This document shows, in pieces, positions 15,300-24,787 of a stretch of DNA of 26,940 nt (its first letter is position 1; the number at the start of each line of letters is the position of its first letter). The position numbers and the translations under genes were made by a program. Under the pieces are notes generated by a model. That model was not told the DNA's origin. It did not search any database and saw only the letters and a program-made list of their open reading frames with translations. The DNA is from CAYXPR01 sp964467255 (GTDB lineage: Bacteria > Pseudomonadota > Alphaproteobacteria > Rickettsiales > RGZB01), in the NCBI GenBank assembly GCA_964467255.1, contig CAYXPR010000021.1, positions 1-26,940 of the forward strand, in the 5' to 3' direction.

Positions 15300-18200
15300 T
15301 TAGCCAGCAGCTTCGGCTTTCTTTTTGCGGCTACCAGATTCCTCTGTCACGCTGTCTTCCGGCAGGGCAGGAGGTTCCTGATTTGCGTTTGCAGCTTTTG
15401 CGCGATCCAAGGCCAGCTTTTTATCGCGTGCCAGTGCTTCTTTGCGCACCGAGCTCATGTAAGCACCCGTACCAGCTGGTATCAGGCGGCCCACAATCAC
15501 GTTTTCTTTCAAGCCTTTTAAGGAGTCGCGGCGGCCAGAAACAGCGGATTCGGTCAGAACACGCGTGGTTTCTTGGAACGAAGCAGCAGAGATGAAGGAC
15601 TTGGTTTGCAGCGACGCCTTCGTGATACCTTGCAGTACCGGCGATGCTACAGCACCTTTGTAATTTTCCTTCGATGCTTTGTCGTTGATAGCCTCGAACT
15701 CATCCCTGTCAATCTGTTCACCAGCGAGCAGGGTGGTTTCGCCGCCATCCGTGACTTCAACTTTCTGCATCATCTGGCGAACAATCACCTCGATGTGTTT
15801 ATCGTTGATGGTCACGCCTTGCAGACGGTACACTGCCTGAATTTCATCCACCAGATAGTTGGCGAGCGCTTCCACGCCCATCACCTTCAAAATGTCGTGA
15901 GGCACTGGGTTACCATCCATCAGGAGGTCGCCCTTCTTCACGTAATCCCCCTCATTGACCGTCAGGTGCTTACCCTTCGGTACCATGTATTCAATGGGGT
16001 TCTGGCTGGCATCGCTTGGGCGGATAATCAGGCGGACTTTGTTCTTATAGTCCTTGCCGAATTCCACCGTACCTTCGATCTCGCTGATAATGGCGTGATC
16101 TTTCGGTTTGCGTGCTTCGAACAGTTCGGCCACACGTGGCAGACCGCCCGTGATGTCGCGCGTTTTGGTCGATTCCCTCGGGATACGAGCCAGCACGTCA
16201 CCCGCATGCACTTCGTCACCATCCTGCACGTTCAAGATAGCGCCGATTGGCAGGAAGTAACGAGCCTCAAGACCATTGGCGAGGCGCATCAGGTTGCCGT
16301 CTTTGTCGCGCAGGGTCACGCGGGGGCGCAGTTCTGCACCGCTACGCTGCTGCTTCCAGTCAATAATGACTTTGTTCGACAGACCCGTGGTTTCGTCCAT
16401 TTCCTCTTTCATGGAAAGGCCGTCCGTCATGTCGCGGTACACCGCAAAGCCGGAACGTTCCGTGATGATCGGAATGGTGTACGGATCCCATTCGGCAATA
16501 CGCTGGCCTTTGGTGACCTTATCGCCATCGTCGATTGGCATACGTGCGCCGTATGGCACTTTGAAGCGGGCCTTTTCCTGACCTTTTTCAAGAATGACCA
16601 GTTCGCAGTTACGGCTCATGACCACTTTACGGCCCTGGCTGTCGTTCACGATGTTACGGTTGATGAGCTGCACGACACCATCATGCGTGGCTTCCACGCT
16701 CGACTGTTCAGCTCCACGCTGCGCGGCACCACCAATGTGGAACGTACGCATCGTCAGCTGTGTGCCTGGTTCGCCGATGGACTGTGCGGCGATAACACCG
16801 ACGGCTTCACCGTTATTTACCAGTTCACCGCTGGCAAGGTCGCGACCATAGCATTTTGCGCACACACCTTCTTCGCTTTCGCAGGTGATGACAGAGCGCA
16901 CGAGCACGGATTCAATACCGGCTGCATCAATACGTTCTACCACACGTTCATCGAACAGTTCAGCAGCCTTCACCACAACTTCATCGGTGGTGGGGTGCTT
17001 CACGTCGATGGCAGCGCAACGACCCAGAAGGTTGTCGGCCAGCGATACGATTTCTTCACCGTCCTGAATCACAGCGCGCTGCACCAGACCGTTTTTGGTG
17101 CCGCAATCAGGCTGCGTAATGATGCAGTCCTGCGCTACGTCAACCAAGCGGCGCGTCAGGTAACCGGAGTTGGCGGTTTTAAGCGCCGTATCGGCCAGAC
17201 CCTTACGGGCACCGTGCGTGGAGTTAAAGTACTCAAGCACCGTCAGACCTTCTTTGAAGTTCGAAATAATCGGTGTTTCGATGATTTCGCCTGAAGGTTT
17301 CGCCATCAGACCGCGCATACCAGCAAGCTGTTTCAGCTGAGCAGCCGAACCACGCGCACCAGAGTGTGCCATCATGTAAATGGAGTTAATGCCAGCAGCG
17401 CCTTTTTTCGCTTCGCCCTTTTCCGTGATTGCACCGGAAATGACTTTCATCATGTCCCCTGCAACGCGGTCGGTACATTGCGACCAAGCGTCCACCACTT
17501 TGTTGTAGCGTTCGCCGTTCGTGATAAGGCCTTCGGCATATTGCTTTTCAAACTGCTTCACTTCCTTCAGTGTCTGTTTGATATGCTCTTCTTTTGACTT
17601 CGGAATCACCATGTCAGATTTGCCGAAGGAGATACCGGCACGGCAAGCGTGCGAGAAGCCCAGTGCCATCAGACGATCAGCAAAAATCACGCTGCTCTTC
17701 TGACCGCAATGGCGGTACACCACGTCAATCAGCTTGGAGACTTCTTTTTTCGTCAGTAATTTGTTGACGACTTCAAAGCCAAGGTTCGGGTGGCGTGGCA
17801 GCAGCTCAGACACGAGCATACGACCCGGTGTGGACTCAACGCGAATGACTTTCGGGTTGTTGTCTTTGTCTACCGTGTTGTAGCGGCATTTGATTTTGCT
17901 GTGCAGCGTCACGGATTTTGCTTCCAGCGCCTGCTTCACTTCAGCAACGCTGCTGAAGGCCATGCCTTCGCCTGGCTCACCTGCGATTTCCATCGACAGG
18001 TAGTACAGACCCAGCACGATGTCCTGCGTTGGTACGATAATCGGCTTACCGTTAGCAGGAGACAGAATGTTGTTGGAAGACATCATGAGCACGCGTGCTT
18101 CCAGCTGTGATTCGATGGACAGCGGCACGTGAACAGCCATCTGGTCACCGTCAAAGTCAGCGTTGAATGCGGTGCAGACCAACGGGTGCAGGCGGATTGC

Positions 18201-19550
18201 CTTACCTTCAATCAGCACAGGTTCGAATGCTTGGATACCAAGGCGGTGCAGCGTTGGTGCGCGGTTCAGCAGCACAGGGTGTTCCTTAATCACTTCAGAA
18301 AGGATATCCCACACTTCTGGGCGCTCGGATTCCACCATTTTCTTTGCAACTTTAATGGTAGAGGCCTGACCGTACAGTTCCAGCTTGGCGTAAATGAATG
18401 GTTTAAACAGTTCGAGTGCCATTTTCTTTGGCAGACCGCACTGGTGCAGCTTCAGCTCAGGGCCCACCACAATCACGGAGCGACCGGAGTAGTCCACGCG
18501 TTTGCCGAGCAGGTTCTGACGGAAACGACCCTGTTTCCCTTTCAGCATGTCAGCCAGTGATTTAAACGGACGCTTGTTGGCGTCTTTAATCACGCGGCCA
18601 CGGCGACCGTTATCAAACAGTGCGTCCACGGCTTCCTGCAACATACGTTTTTCGTTGCGGATGATGATGTCCGGCGCACGCAGCTCAAGCAGGCGCTTCA
18701 AGCGGTTGTTACGGTTGATGACGCGGCGGTACAAATCGTTCAAGTCCGACGTCGCAAAGCGGCCGCCATCCAGCGGTACCAGCGGGCGAAGGTCTGGTGG
18801 AATGACTGGCACAACATCCAGCACCATCCATTCCGGCTTGTTGCCGGAATCAAGCAGGCTTTCCACCAGTTTCAGGCGTTTCACCAGCTTTTTGCGCTTG
18901 GCTTCAGAGGTGTTGTCCACCAGATCAGCACGCAGCGTTTGCTTTTCTTCTTCGAGGTTTAGGCCGGCGAGAAGGAATTTGATGGCTTCCGCACCAATCA
19001 TGGCTGTGAAAGCGTCTTCACCGAACTCTTCCTGTGCTTTGGCATATTCTTCTTCGTTCAGCAATTGCTGAGGGCTTAAGGTCGTAAGACCCGGTTCCGT
19101 CACGCAGAAGCTTTCGAAGTACAGAATCTTTTCCAGATCCTTCAGCGCCATATCAAGGAGCAGGCCGATACGCGAGGGCAGGGACTTGAAGAACCAGATG
19201 TGCACCACCGGAGAGGCCAGCTCAATGTGACCCATGCGTTCACGACGCACTTTTGAGGTTGTTACTTCCACGCCGCATTTTTCGCAGATGATGCCGCGAT
19301 ATTTCATGCGCTTGTATTTACCGCACAGGCATTCGTAATCCTTAATCGGACCAAAAATGCGTGCGCAGAAAAGACCATCGCGCTCTGGCTTGAACGTGCG
19401 ATAGTTGATGGTTTCAGGCTTCTTTACTTCACCGAAGGACCAGGAGCGAATTTTCTCCGGGCTGGCAACCGAAATGCGGATTTCATCGAAATCCTGCGAA
19501 GGCTGCACCTGGCCGAAGAAATTCATCACGGCTGTTGACTGCTGGCTCAT
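15300..19550 (-). CDS. rpoC: DNA-directed RNA polymerase subunit beta'
   Basis: RpoC forms the catalytic half of the RNA polymerase core with RpoB. The 1416-aa product has the first zinc site C74, C76, C89, C92 (CLCGKYK...ICEKCG) and the magnesium triad D465, D467, D469 in NADFDGDQMAVHVPLS. The second zinc site is C816, C890, C897, C900 (PDCGT; CESEEGVCAKC). Trigger-loop region GEPGTQLTMRTFHIGG is intact. The C-terminus is lysine/alanine/glutamate-rich. An in-frame TTG at 19574 would add eight residues, but ATG 19550 begins the family-typical start and has AAGGAG 6 nt upstream. It follows rpoB after 58 bp with no terminator and ends 22 nt before a strong terminator. Confidence 0.98.
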   Translation of the reverse strand: MSQQSTAVMNFFGQVQPSQDFDEIRISVASPEKIRSWSFGEVKKPETINYRTFKPERDGLFCARIFGPIKDYECLCGKYKRMKYRGIICEKCGVEVTTSKVRRERMGHIELASPVVHIWFFKSLPSRIGLLLDMALKDLEKILYFESFCVTEPGLTTLSPQQLLNEEEYAKAQEEFGEDAFTAMIGAEAIKFLLAGLNLEEEKQTLRADLVDNTSEAKRKKLVKRLKLVESLLDSGNKPEWMVLDVVPVIPPDLRPLVPLDGGRFATSDLNDLYRRVINRNNRLKRLLELRAPDIIIRNEKRMLQEAVDALFDNGRRGRVIKDANKRPFKSLADMLKGKQGRFRQNLLGKRVDYSGRSVIVVGPELKLHQCGLPKKMALELFKPFIYAKLELYGQASTIKVAKKMVESERPEVWDILSEVIKEHPVLLNRAPTLHRLGIQAFEPVLIEGKAIRLHPLVCTAFNADFDGDQMAVHVPLSIESQLEARVLMMSSNNILSPANGKPIIVPTQDIVLGLYYLSMEIAGEPGEGMAFSSVAEVKQALEAKSVTLHSKIKCRYNTVDKDNNPKVIRVESTPGRMLVSELLPRHPNLGFEVVNKLLTKKEVSKLIDVVYRHCGQKSSVIFADRLMALGFSHACRAGISFGKSDMVIPKSKEEHIKQTLKEVKQFEKQYAEGLITNGERYNKVVDAWSQCTDRVAGDMMKVISGAITEKGEAKKGAAGINSIYMMAHSGARGSAAQLKQLAGMRGLMAKPSGEIIETPIISNFKEGLTVLEYFNSTHGARKGLADTALKTANSGYLTRRLVDVAQDCIITQPDCGTKNGLVQRAVIQDGEEIVSLADNLLGRCAAIDVKHPTTDEVVVKAAELFDERVVERIDAAGIESVLVRSVITCESEEGVCAKCYGRDLASGELVNNGEAVGVIAAQSIGEPGTQLTMRTFHIGGAAQRGAEQSSVEATHDGVVQLINRNIVNDSQGRKVVMSRNCELVILEKGQEKARFKVPYGARMPIDDGDKVTKGQRIAEWDPYTIPIITERSGFAVYRDMTDGLSMKEEMDETTGLSNKVIIDWKQQRSGAELRPRVTLRDKDGNLMRLANGLEARYFLPIGAILNVQDGDEVHAGDVLARIPRESTKTRDITGGLPRVAELFEARKPKDHAIISEIEGTVEFGKDYKNKVRLIIRPSDASQNPIEYMVPKGKHLTVNEGDYVKKGDLLMDGNPVPHDILKVMGVEALANYLVDEIQAVYRLQGVTINDKHIEVIVRQMMQKVEVTDGGETTLLAGEQIDRDEFEAINDKASKENYKGAVASPVLQGITKASLQTKSFISAASFQETTRVLTESAVSGRRDSLKGLKENVIVGRLIPAGTGAYMSSVRKEALARDKKLALDRAKAANANQEPPALPEDSVTEESGSRKKKAEAAG

Positions 19551-19556
19551 ACGTAT

Positions 19557-19562
19557 CTCCTT
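19557..19562 (-). promoter_or_regulatory. Shine-Dalgarno site fixing the rpoC start
   Basis: AAGGAG on the minus strand, preceded by TT, lies 6 nt upstream of the ATG at 19550. It would sit inside the coding region if the TTG at 19574 were used, so it selects the shorter rpoC. Confidence 0.85.
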
Positions 19563-19608
19563 AAAATCACTCAATAATGCGTTTTATATCGAAAGTCGGT
19601 TGCTTGGC

Positions 19609-22600
19609 TTACTCTTCGTTCCGAGCCAATTCAACGTTCAGGCACAGAGAGCGAAGCTCTTTGATCATCACGTTGAAGGATTCCGGAATGCCCGACTCAA
19701 ACGTATGGTCACCTTTCACGATGGACTCATACACTTTTGTACGACCAGCAACGTCATCCGACTTAACGGTAAGGATTTCCTGCAAGGTGTATGCAGCGCC
19801 ATAAGCCTGCAGTGCCCAGCATTCCATTTCCCCGAAGCGCTGACCACCAAAGTGGGACTTACCACCCAGCGGCTGCTGCGTCACCAAGCTATACGGCCCG
19901 ATGGAGCGTGCGTGGATTTTATCATCCACCAAGTGGTGTAGCTTCAGGATATAGATGTAACCAACGGTCACAGGCCTGTCGAACTGCTCACCCGTACGGC
20001 CGTCAGACAAGAACTCCTGACCACTGCTATCCAGCCCTGCGGCTTTCAGCATGGTATTGATGTCCTCTTCTTTGGCACCGTCGAACACCGGCGTTGCCAC
20101 CGGCACACCGTTCGAAAGGTTGCGGGAAAGCTCTCTGAGGTCATCGTCATTCATTGCCTTCACTTCTTTGGCAACGTCTTTGTCCCCATACACTTCCAGC
20201 AGCTTTTCTTTCAGCTTGTCGCTGCTCGCTGCGTTATCCAGCAGCTCGCGGATTTGGCGGCCAATATTGTGCGATGCCCAGCCGAGCGTGGTTTCCAGAA
20301 TCTGACCCACGTTCATACGCGAAGGCACACCCAGCGGGTTTAGCACCACGTCAACATGTGTACCATCAGCGCGGTATGGCATGTCTTCAATCGGGCAAAT
20401 GCGTGACACCACACCTTTGTTACCGTGACGACCGGCCATTTTGTCACCAGGCTGTAGTTTGCGTTTTACGGCAACGAACACTTTCACCATTTTAAGAGCA
20501 CCGGATGGCAAATCATCGCCACCTTGCAGTTTTTCAATTTTATCCTGCAGGCGTTCATCCAGACCCTTGTTAATGGCATCGAGTTCTTTCTTCAGCGTTT
20601 CAAGCTCATCCATTGCGGATTCGTTCTTGAGGCCAATCTGCCACCACTTGGATTTTGGCAGTTTATCCAGAATCTCTTTGGTGATTTTTGTGCCTTTTTT
20701 GACGCTTTCCGGACCGCTTGCAGCTTCCTTGCCTTGCAGCAGGTCGCGCAGCTGTTCGTAAATGTGGCCGGACAGAATCGTGAACTCGTCGTTACGGTCT
20801 TTGGTCAGGCGTTCGATTTCCTGACGTTCAATCGCAAGGGCGCGTTCGTCTTTTTCGATACCGCGGCGGTTGAAAATACGGACTTCCACTACCGTGCCGC
20901 TTACACCTGGCGGAACGCGCAAGGATGAATCGCGGACGTCAGCGGCCTTTTCACCGAAGATGGCGCGCAGCAGTTTTTCTTCCGGCGTCATCGGCGATTC
21001 GCTCTTTGGCGTCACCTTACCCACCAGAATGTCGCCGGCTTTCACGTCGGCGCCAATGTGCACGATACCCACTTCGTCAAGCTGACGCAGGGCTTCCTCA
21101 CCTACGTTCGGAATGTCGCGCGTGATATCTTCGGGTCCAAGTTTCGTGTCGCGGGCAACGATTTCAAATTCCTCAATGTGAATCGAGGTGAAAACGTCAT
21201 CCTTCACGATGCGCTCAGAAATAAGGATAGAATCTTCGAAGTTATAACCATTCCATGGCATGAAGGCCACGAGCACGTTGCGGCCCAGCGCGAGTTCGCC
21301 AAGATCCGTGGAAGGACCGTCAGCAATCACGTCACCGGCTTTAATGCGGTCACCTACTTTGACCAGCGGGCGCTGGGTGATGCAGGTGTTCTGGTTCGAA
21401 CGCTGGAACTTCAGCAGGTTGTAAATATTTACACCCACCGCCTTGTTCTCATCTTTCGCATCCGTCGCGCGCACAACCACGCGGGTTGCATCCACGCTGT
21501 CAACGATACCGCTGCGTTTTGCAACAACGGTGGCGCCAGAGTCACGTGCAACGACCTCTTCCATGCCGGTGCCGACCAGCGGCGCTTCAGCGCGCACCAA
21601 CGGTACGGCCTGACGTTGCATGTTCGAGCCCATCAATGCGCGGTTCGCGTCGTCGTTTTCAAGGAACGGAATCAGCGCGGCAGCCACAGAAACAACCTGC
21701 TTCGGCGATACGTCGATGAAATCGATTTCCGTCGGTGCGGCCATCACGAAGTCGCCTTTTTTACGGCAGCTGACGAGGTCGGAAGAGAATTTACCATTCC
21801 CGTCCAGCCCGGCATTTGCCTGAGCGATGGTGTATTTGCCTTCTTCAATGGCGGAGAGGTACAGCACTTCGTCTGTCACTTTGCCATCTGCTACTTTACG
21901 GTATGGGCTTTCGATAAAGCCATACTTGTTTACGCGGGCATAGGTTGCAAGGCTGTTGATCAGACCGATGTTCGGGCCTTCCGGCGTTTCAATCGGGCAG
22001 ATACGGCCATAATGGGTTGGGTGTACGTCACGCACTTCAAAGCCAGCGCGGTCGCGGGTCAAGCCACCAGGTCCAAGGGCGGAAAGACGACGCTTATGCG
22101 TGATTTCCGACAGCGGGTTGGTTTGATCCATGAACTGAGAAAGCTGTGAAGAACCGAAGAACTCACGCACTACAGCCGCCAGCGGCTTAGCGTTGATAAG
22201 GTCATGCGGCATCACCGTGTCGATTTCCACTGAGCTCATGCGCTCGATGATAGCACGTTCCATGCGCAGCAGACCGATACGGAACTGATTTTCCATCAGT
22301 TCGCCGACCGAACGCACACGGCGGTTGCCGAGGTGATCGATATCGTCGATTTCGCCGTTGCCATCGCGCAGCGTGATGAGCATCTTCGTGATGCCAATCA
22401 GGTCTTCCTTCGCGAGGACGCGGAGGTTTTCATCAAACTTCAGGCCAAGGCGGGCGTTCATTTTCATGCGGCCCACATCGGAAAGGTCGTAGCGCTCTTC
22501 TTCAAAGAACAAGCCTTTGAACAGCGCGTCTGCAGCATCCACTGTTGGCGGTTCACCTGGGCGCATCACTTTGTAGATATCAATCAGCGCTTCTTCACGC

Positions 22601-23688
22601 GTCGAGTTTTTGTCTGCGGCAAGGCTGAGCAGCAGGTAGTGACCCGTACTTTCTGTGTCGAGTACGGCGATTTCTTTCAGGCCTTCGGCATCAATGGCAA
22701 CCAGTGCGCCACTGCTGAGGAGGTCCCCTGCTTTTGCCAGCACTTCACCGTCTTTGCTGATGATGTCTTTGGCGCTGTAGTAAGCCGTCAGCTGTTCGTC
22801 GGTCAGGAGTACTTCCTTCACGCCGTCTTCTTTCAGCTTCTTCACGACGCGCGGCGTCATTTTTGTGCCGGCTTCAGCAACAACCTTACCGGTTTTTGCA
22901 TCCACAAGGTCGCGCATCAGACGAATACCTTTGAACTTTTCGCCATCGAAGTCGGTTGACCAGCCTTTTTTGGCTTTCTTCACCGTCATGTTGTTATAGA
23001 AGGTGTTGAGGATTTCCTGTGTGCTGAAACCAAGCGCGCGGAACAGCGAGGAAACATGCATTTTGCGGCGGCGGTCGATACGGAAATAGATGTTGTCCTT
23101 CGCATCAAATTCGAAGTCCAGCCATGAGCCGCGGTAAGGAATGATACGTGCGGAATAGAGGTACTTGCCGGAGCTGTGGGTTTTGCCCTGATCATGGTCG
23201 AAGAACACGCCCGGAGAGCGGTGCATCTGCGATACAATCACACGTTCCGTGCCGTTAATCACGAACGTGCCGTGTTTGGTCATCAGCGGAATGTCGCCGA
23301 GGTATACTTCTTGCTCTTTAATGCCTTTGATTTCGCGGGCGCCAGTGTCTTCATACACGGTCCACACAATCAGGCGCAGGGTTGCGCGCAGCGGAGCGGC
23401 GAAGGTCAGGTCGCGCTGAATGCACTCTTCCACGTCATATTTCGGTTTATCGAACTCGTATTTTACGAATTCGAGCGTGGAGGTTTCAGAGAAATCGTTA
23501 ATCGGGAAAATGGATTTGAAAACGCCATGCAGGCCGGTATCGGTGCGTTTTTCAGCAGGCAGTTCAATCTGCAAGAATGTGTCGTAAGAGTTTTTCTGCA
23601 CTTCGATGAGGTTAGGCATCGAGAAGGAAGACTGAATCTTCCCAAAGTTTTTACGGATGCGTTTACGTGAAGTGAAAGAATATGCCAT
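19609..23688 (-). CDS. rpoB: DNA-directed RNA polymerase subunit beta
   Basis: RpoB pairs with RpoC to form the polymerase active-centre cleft. The 1359-aa product is in the usual alphaproteobacterial size range. The rifampicin-binding segment carries Q518, D521, H531 and S536, equivalent to E. coli Q513, D516, H526 and S531, all in the susceptible form. T523 replaces the E. coli asparagine and L535 the isoleucine. The catalytic-lysine segment GDKMAGRHGNKGV and the C-terminal GGKSHFGGQRFGEMECWAL anchor for beta' are present. The ATG at 23688 begins MAYSFTSRKRIRKNFGK. The Shine-Dalgarno is weak (AGG about 9 nt upstream). It is preceded by a 150-bp spacer from rplL that contains hairpins, and followed by rpoC. 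Confidence 0.98.
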   Translation of the reverse strand: MAYSFTSRKRIRKNFGKIQSSFSMPNLIEVQKNSYDTFLQIELPAEKRTDTGLHGVFKSIFPINDFSETSTLEFVKYEFDKPKYDVEECIQRDLTFAAPLRATLRLIVWTVYEDTGAREIKGIKEQEVYLGDIPLMTKHGTFVINGTERVIVSQMHRSPGVFFDHDQGKTHSSGKYLYSARIIPYRGSWLDFEFDAKDNIYFRIDRRRKMHVSSLFRALGFSTQEILNTFYNNMTVKKAKKGWSTDFDGEKFKGIRLMRDLVDAKTGKVVAEAGTKMTPRVVKKLKEDGVKEVLLTDEQLTAYYSAKDIISKDGEVLAKAGDLLSSGALVAIDAEGLKEIAVLDTESTGHYLLLSLAADKNSTREEALIDIYKVMRPGEPPTVDAADALFKGLFFEEERYDLSDVGRMKMNARLGLKFDENLRVLAKEDLIGITKMLITLRDGNGEIDDIDHLGNRRVRSVGELMENQFRIGLLRMERAIIERMSSVEIDTVMPHDLINAKPLAAVVREFFGSSQLSQFMDQTNPLSEITHKRRLSALGPGGLTRDRAGFEVRDVHPTHYGRICPIETPEGPNIGLINSLATYARVNKYGFIESPYRKVADGKVTDEVLYLSAIEEGKYTIAQANAGLDGNGKFSSDLVSCRKKGDFVMAAPTEIDFIDVSPKQVVSVAAALIPFLENDDANRALMGSNMQRQAVPLVRAEAPLVGTGMEEVVARDSGATVVAKRSGIVDSVDATRVVVRATDAKDENKAVGVNIYNLLKFQRSNQNTCITQRPLVKVGDRIKAGDVIADGPSTDLGELALGRNVLVAFMPWNGYNFEDSILISERIVKDDVFTSIHIEEFEIVARDTKLGPEDITRDIPNVGEEALRQLDEVGIVHIGADVKAGDILVGKVTPKSESPMTPEEKLLRAIFGEKAADVRDSSLRVPPGVSGTVVEVRIFNRRGIEKDERALAIERQEIERLTKDRNDEFTILSGHIYEQLRDLLQGKEAASGPESVKKGTKITKEILDKLPKSKWWQIGLKNESAMDELETLKKELDAINKGLDERLQDKIEKLQGGDDLPSGALKMVKVFVAVKRKLQPGDKMAGRHGNKGVVSRICPIEDMPYRADGTHVDVVLNPLGVPSRMNVGQILETTLGWASHNIGRQIRELLDNAASSDKLKEKLLEVYGDKDVAKEVKAMNDDDLRELSRNLSNGVPVATPVFDGAKEEDINTMLKAAGLDSSGQEFLSDGRTGEQFDRPVTVGYIYILKLHHLVDDKIHARSIGPYSLVTQQPLGGKSHFGGQRFGEMECWALQAYGAAYTLQEILTVKSDDVAGRTKVYESIVKGDHTFESGIPESFNVMIKELRSLCLNVELARNEE

Positions 23689-23734
23689 GAAACCGACCTA
23701 TAACTAAAAGATGTTACCGCTAACCCGCAGCACG

Positions 23735-23758
23735 GGCACATGAGGGAGTGGATGTGCC
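23735..23758 (-). promoter_or_regulatory. Small hairpin in the rpoB leader
   Basis: Perfect 7-bp arms GGCACAT (23735-23741) and ATGTGCC (23752-23758) enclose a 10-nt loop. The hairpin lies about 50 nt upstream of rpoB and downstream of the larger rplL-rpoB hairpin. It may be part of a structured rpoB 5' region. The function is unproven. Confidence 0.4.
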
Positions 23759-23772
23759 ATACCAGTATTCTG

Positions 23773-23817
23773 ACAAGCAAGAGAAGGGCGCAGGAAAACC
23801 GCGCCCTTCTTACTTGT
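23773..23817 (-). promoter_or_regulatory. rplL-rpoB intergenic hairpin: attenuator or RNase III processing site
   Basis: A 10-bp GC-rich stem (AGAAGGGCGC at 23782-23791, GCGCCCTTCT at 23801-23810) has a 9-nt loop. An outer 5-bp stem (23773-23777 with 23813-23817) extends it across a small internal loop. It starts 22 nt after the rplL stop in the transcript. The 3' flank is not a real U-run (CTTGCTTGTC), so complete termination is unlikely. In E. coli this interval holds a partial terminator and an RNase III site; the same role here is inference by position. Confidence 0.7.
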
Positions 23818-23838
23818 TCATGCCCGAAGGCAAACCAA

Positions 23839-24219
23839 CTACTTCAGCTCGACAGTTGCGCCTGCGGCTTCCAGCTGAGCTTTGAATTTCTGGGCTTCGT
23901 CTTTTTTGACGCCCTGCTTCAGCGGTTGTGGTTTTGCATCAGCACCGTCTACCAGGTCTTTGGCTTCTTTCAGGCCCAGACCCGTGATAGCACGGACTTC
24001 TTTGATGACGTTAATTTTTTTGTCGCCGGCTTTCGCGAGCACGAGATCAAACTCGGTCTTTTCAGCAGCGGCAGCAGCCGGAGCAGCAGCGGCTGCAACA
24101 GCAACCGGAGCAGCGGCAGAAACGCCCCATTTTTCTTCCAGAAGTTTGGAAAGTTCAGCAGCTTCCAGTACAGACAGTACGGAAAGATCATCAACGATTT
24201 TAGCAAGATTCGCAGCCAT
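23839..24219 (-). CDS. rplL: 50S ribosomal protein L7/L12
   Basis: L7/L12 forms the multicopy ribosomal stalk that recruits EF-Tu, EF-G and other translational GTPases. The 126-aa protein has the N-terminal dimerisation helices (LSVLEAAELSKLLEEKWGV), an alanine/proline-rich hinge (about 34-53) and the C-terminal GTPase-contact domain with INVIKEVRAITGLGLKEAKD. The length is typical. The ATG at 24219 has AGGGG about 10 nt upstream after an A/U-rich spacer of 48 bp from rplJ. It follows rplJ, whose product L10 is the base on which L12 dimers assemble, and precedes a hairpin that may reduce read-through into rpoB. Confidence 0.98.
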   Translation of the reverse strand: MAANLAKIVDDLSVLSVLEAAELSKLLEEKWGVSAAAPVAVAAAAAPAAAAAEKTEFDLVLAKAGDKKINVIKEVRAITGLGLKEAKDLVDGADAKPQPLKQGVKKDEAQKFKAQLEAAGATVELK

Positions 24220-24267
24220 GGTTCTTATCCCCTATTTTAAAAAAAGTATTAAAGTTAAAAGTTAAAA
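24220..24267 (-). promoter_or_regulatory. A/U-rich translation-initiation region of rplL
   Basis: In the transcript the rplJ-rplL spacer is almost all U and A, with a repeated UUUUAAC unit and a run of seven U, ending in AGGGGAU before the ATG. U-rich leaders are known to favour ribosomal protein S1 binding. This would fit the need to make several L12 per L10, but the link here is inference. Confidence 0.4.
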
Positions 24268-24780
24268 TTACTCACTCTTTGACGCTTTCGCAGAAAGCAC
24301 CCGCGCAACTTGACCACCTGGTGCCTGCAGCAGGCAAACAAGTCGCGTTGCGGGAGTGTTGATCAGGGCAAGCAGTTTCGCCCTTGATTCATCCAGAGAC
24401 GGCAGAGACGCAAGATTTCTAACACCTGCTTCATCCAGCACAGACTCATTCATTGAGCCGCCCAGAATCACCACCTTCTCATTATTCTTTGCAAATTCTG
24501 CGATGACTTTTGCAACAGCAATTTCATCTTTAGAGTAAGCAATCGCCGTCGGGCCTTTCAACAAAGACACGATGCCAGCAAAACGAGAGCCTTCCACCGC
24601 CAGCTTTGCGAGGCGGTTTTTGGTAACTTTCATGCCCACGCCGTTTTCACGCGCTTTTTTACGCAGGTTGGTGATTTCACCCACCGTCATGCCGCGGTAA
24701 TGCAGCAGCACCACAGTGTGGGCTTCATCCAGCCGGGTCTTCAAATCAGTGACGGCTTCTTTTTTCTCTACGCGGTTCAC
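24268..24780 (-). CDS. rplJ: 50S ribosomal protein L10
   Basis: L10 anchors the L12 dimers to 23S rRNA at the stalk base. The 170-aa protein has the family blocks VVLLHYRGMTVGEITNLRKKAR and KVTKNRLAKLA, a central LKGPTAIAYSKDE, and a C-terminal helix region rich in leucine and alanine that would bind L12. Translation starts at GTG 24780, supported by AAAGGAG at 24788-24794, 7 nt away. It lies 25 bp after rplA, which leaves no room for the long L10-binding leader found in E. coli. rplL follows at 48 bp, and a single message is likely. Confidence 0.97.
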   Translation of the reverse strand: MNRVEKKEAVTDLKTRLDEAHTVVLLHYRGMTVGEITNLRKKARENGVGMKVTKNRLAKLAVEGSRFAGIVSLLKGPTAIAYSKDEIAVAKVIAEFAKNNEKVVILGGSMNESVLDEAGVRNLASLPSLDESRAKLLALINTPATRLVCLLQAPGGQVARVLSAKASKSE

Positions 24781-24787
24781 GGCTTTT

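Noticed and set aside
15573..17294. A 573-codon open frame antisense to rpoC
   Set aside because: It lies wholly inside rpoC on the opposite strand, has the aromatic/histidine-rich composition typical of reverse-complement shadows of strongly biased codons, and shows no recognisable domain or ribosome binding site.
19551..19574. TTG start for rpoC eight codons upstream
   Set aside because: The AAGGAG ribosome binding site sits between the TTG and the ATG at 19550, so the ATG is the start.
21058..22149. A 363-codon open frame antisense to rpoB
   Set aside because: Same shadow behaviour inside a highly conserved gene; no independent evidence of coding.
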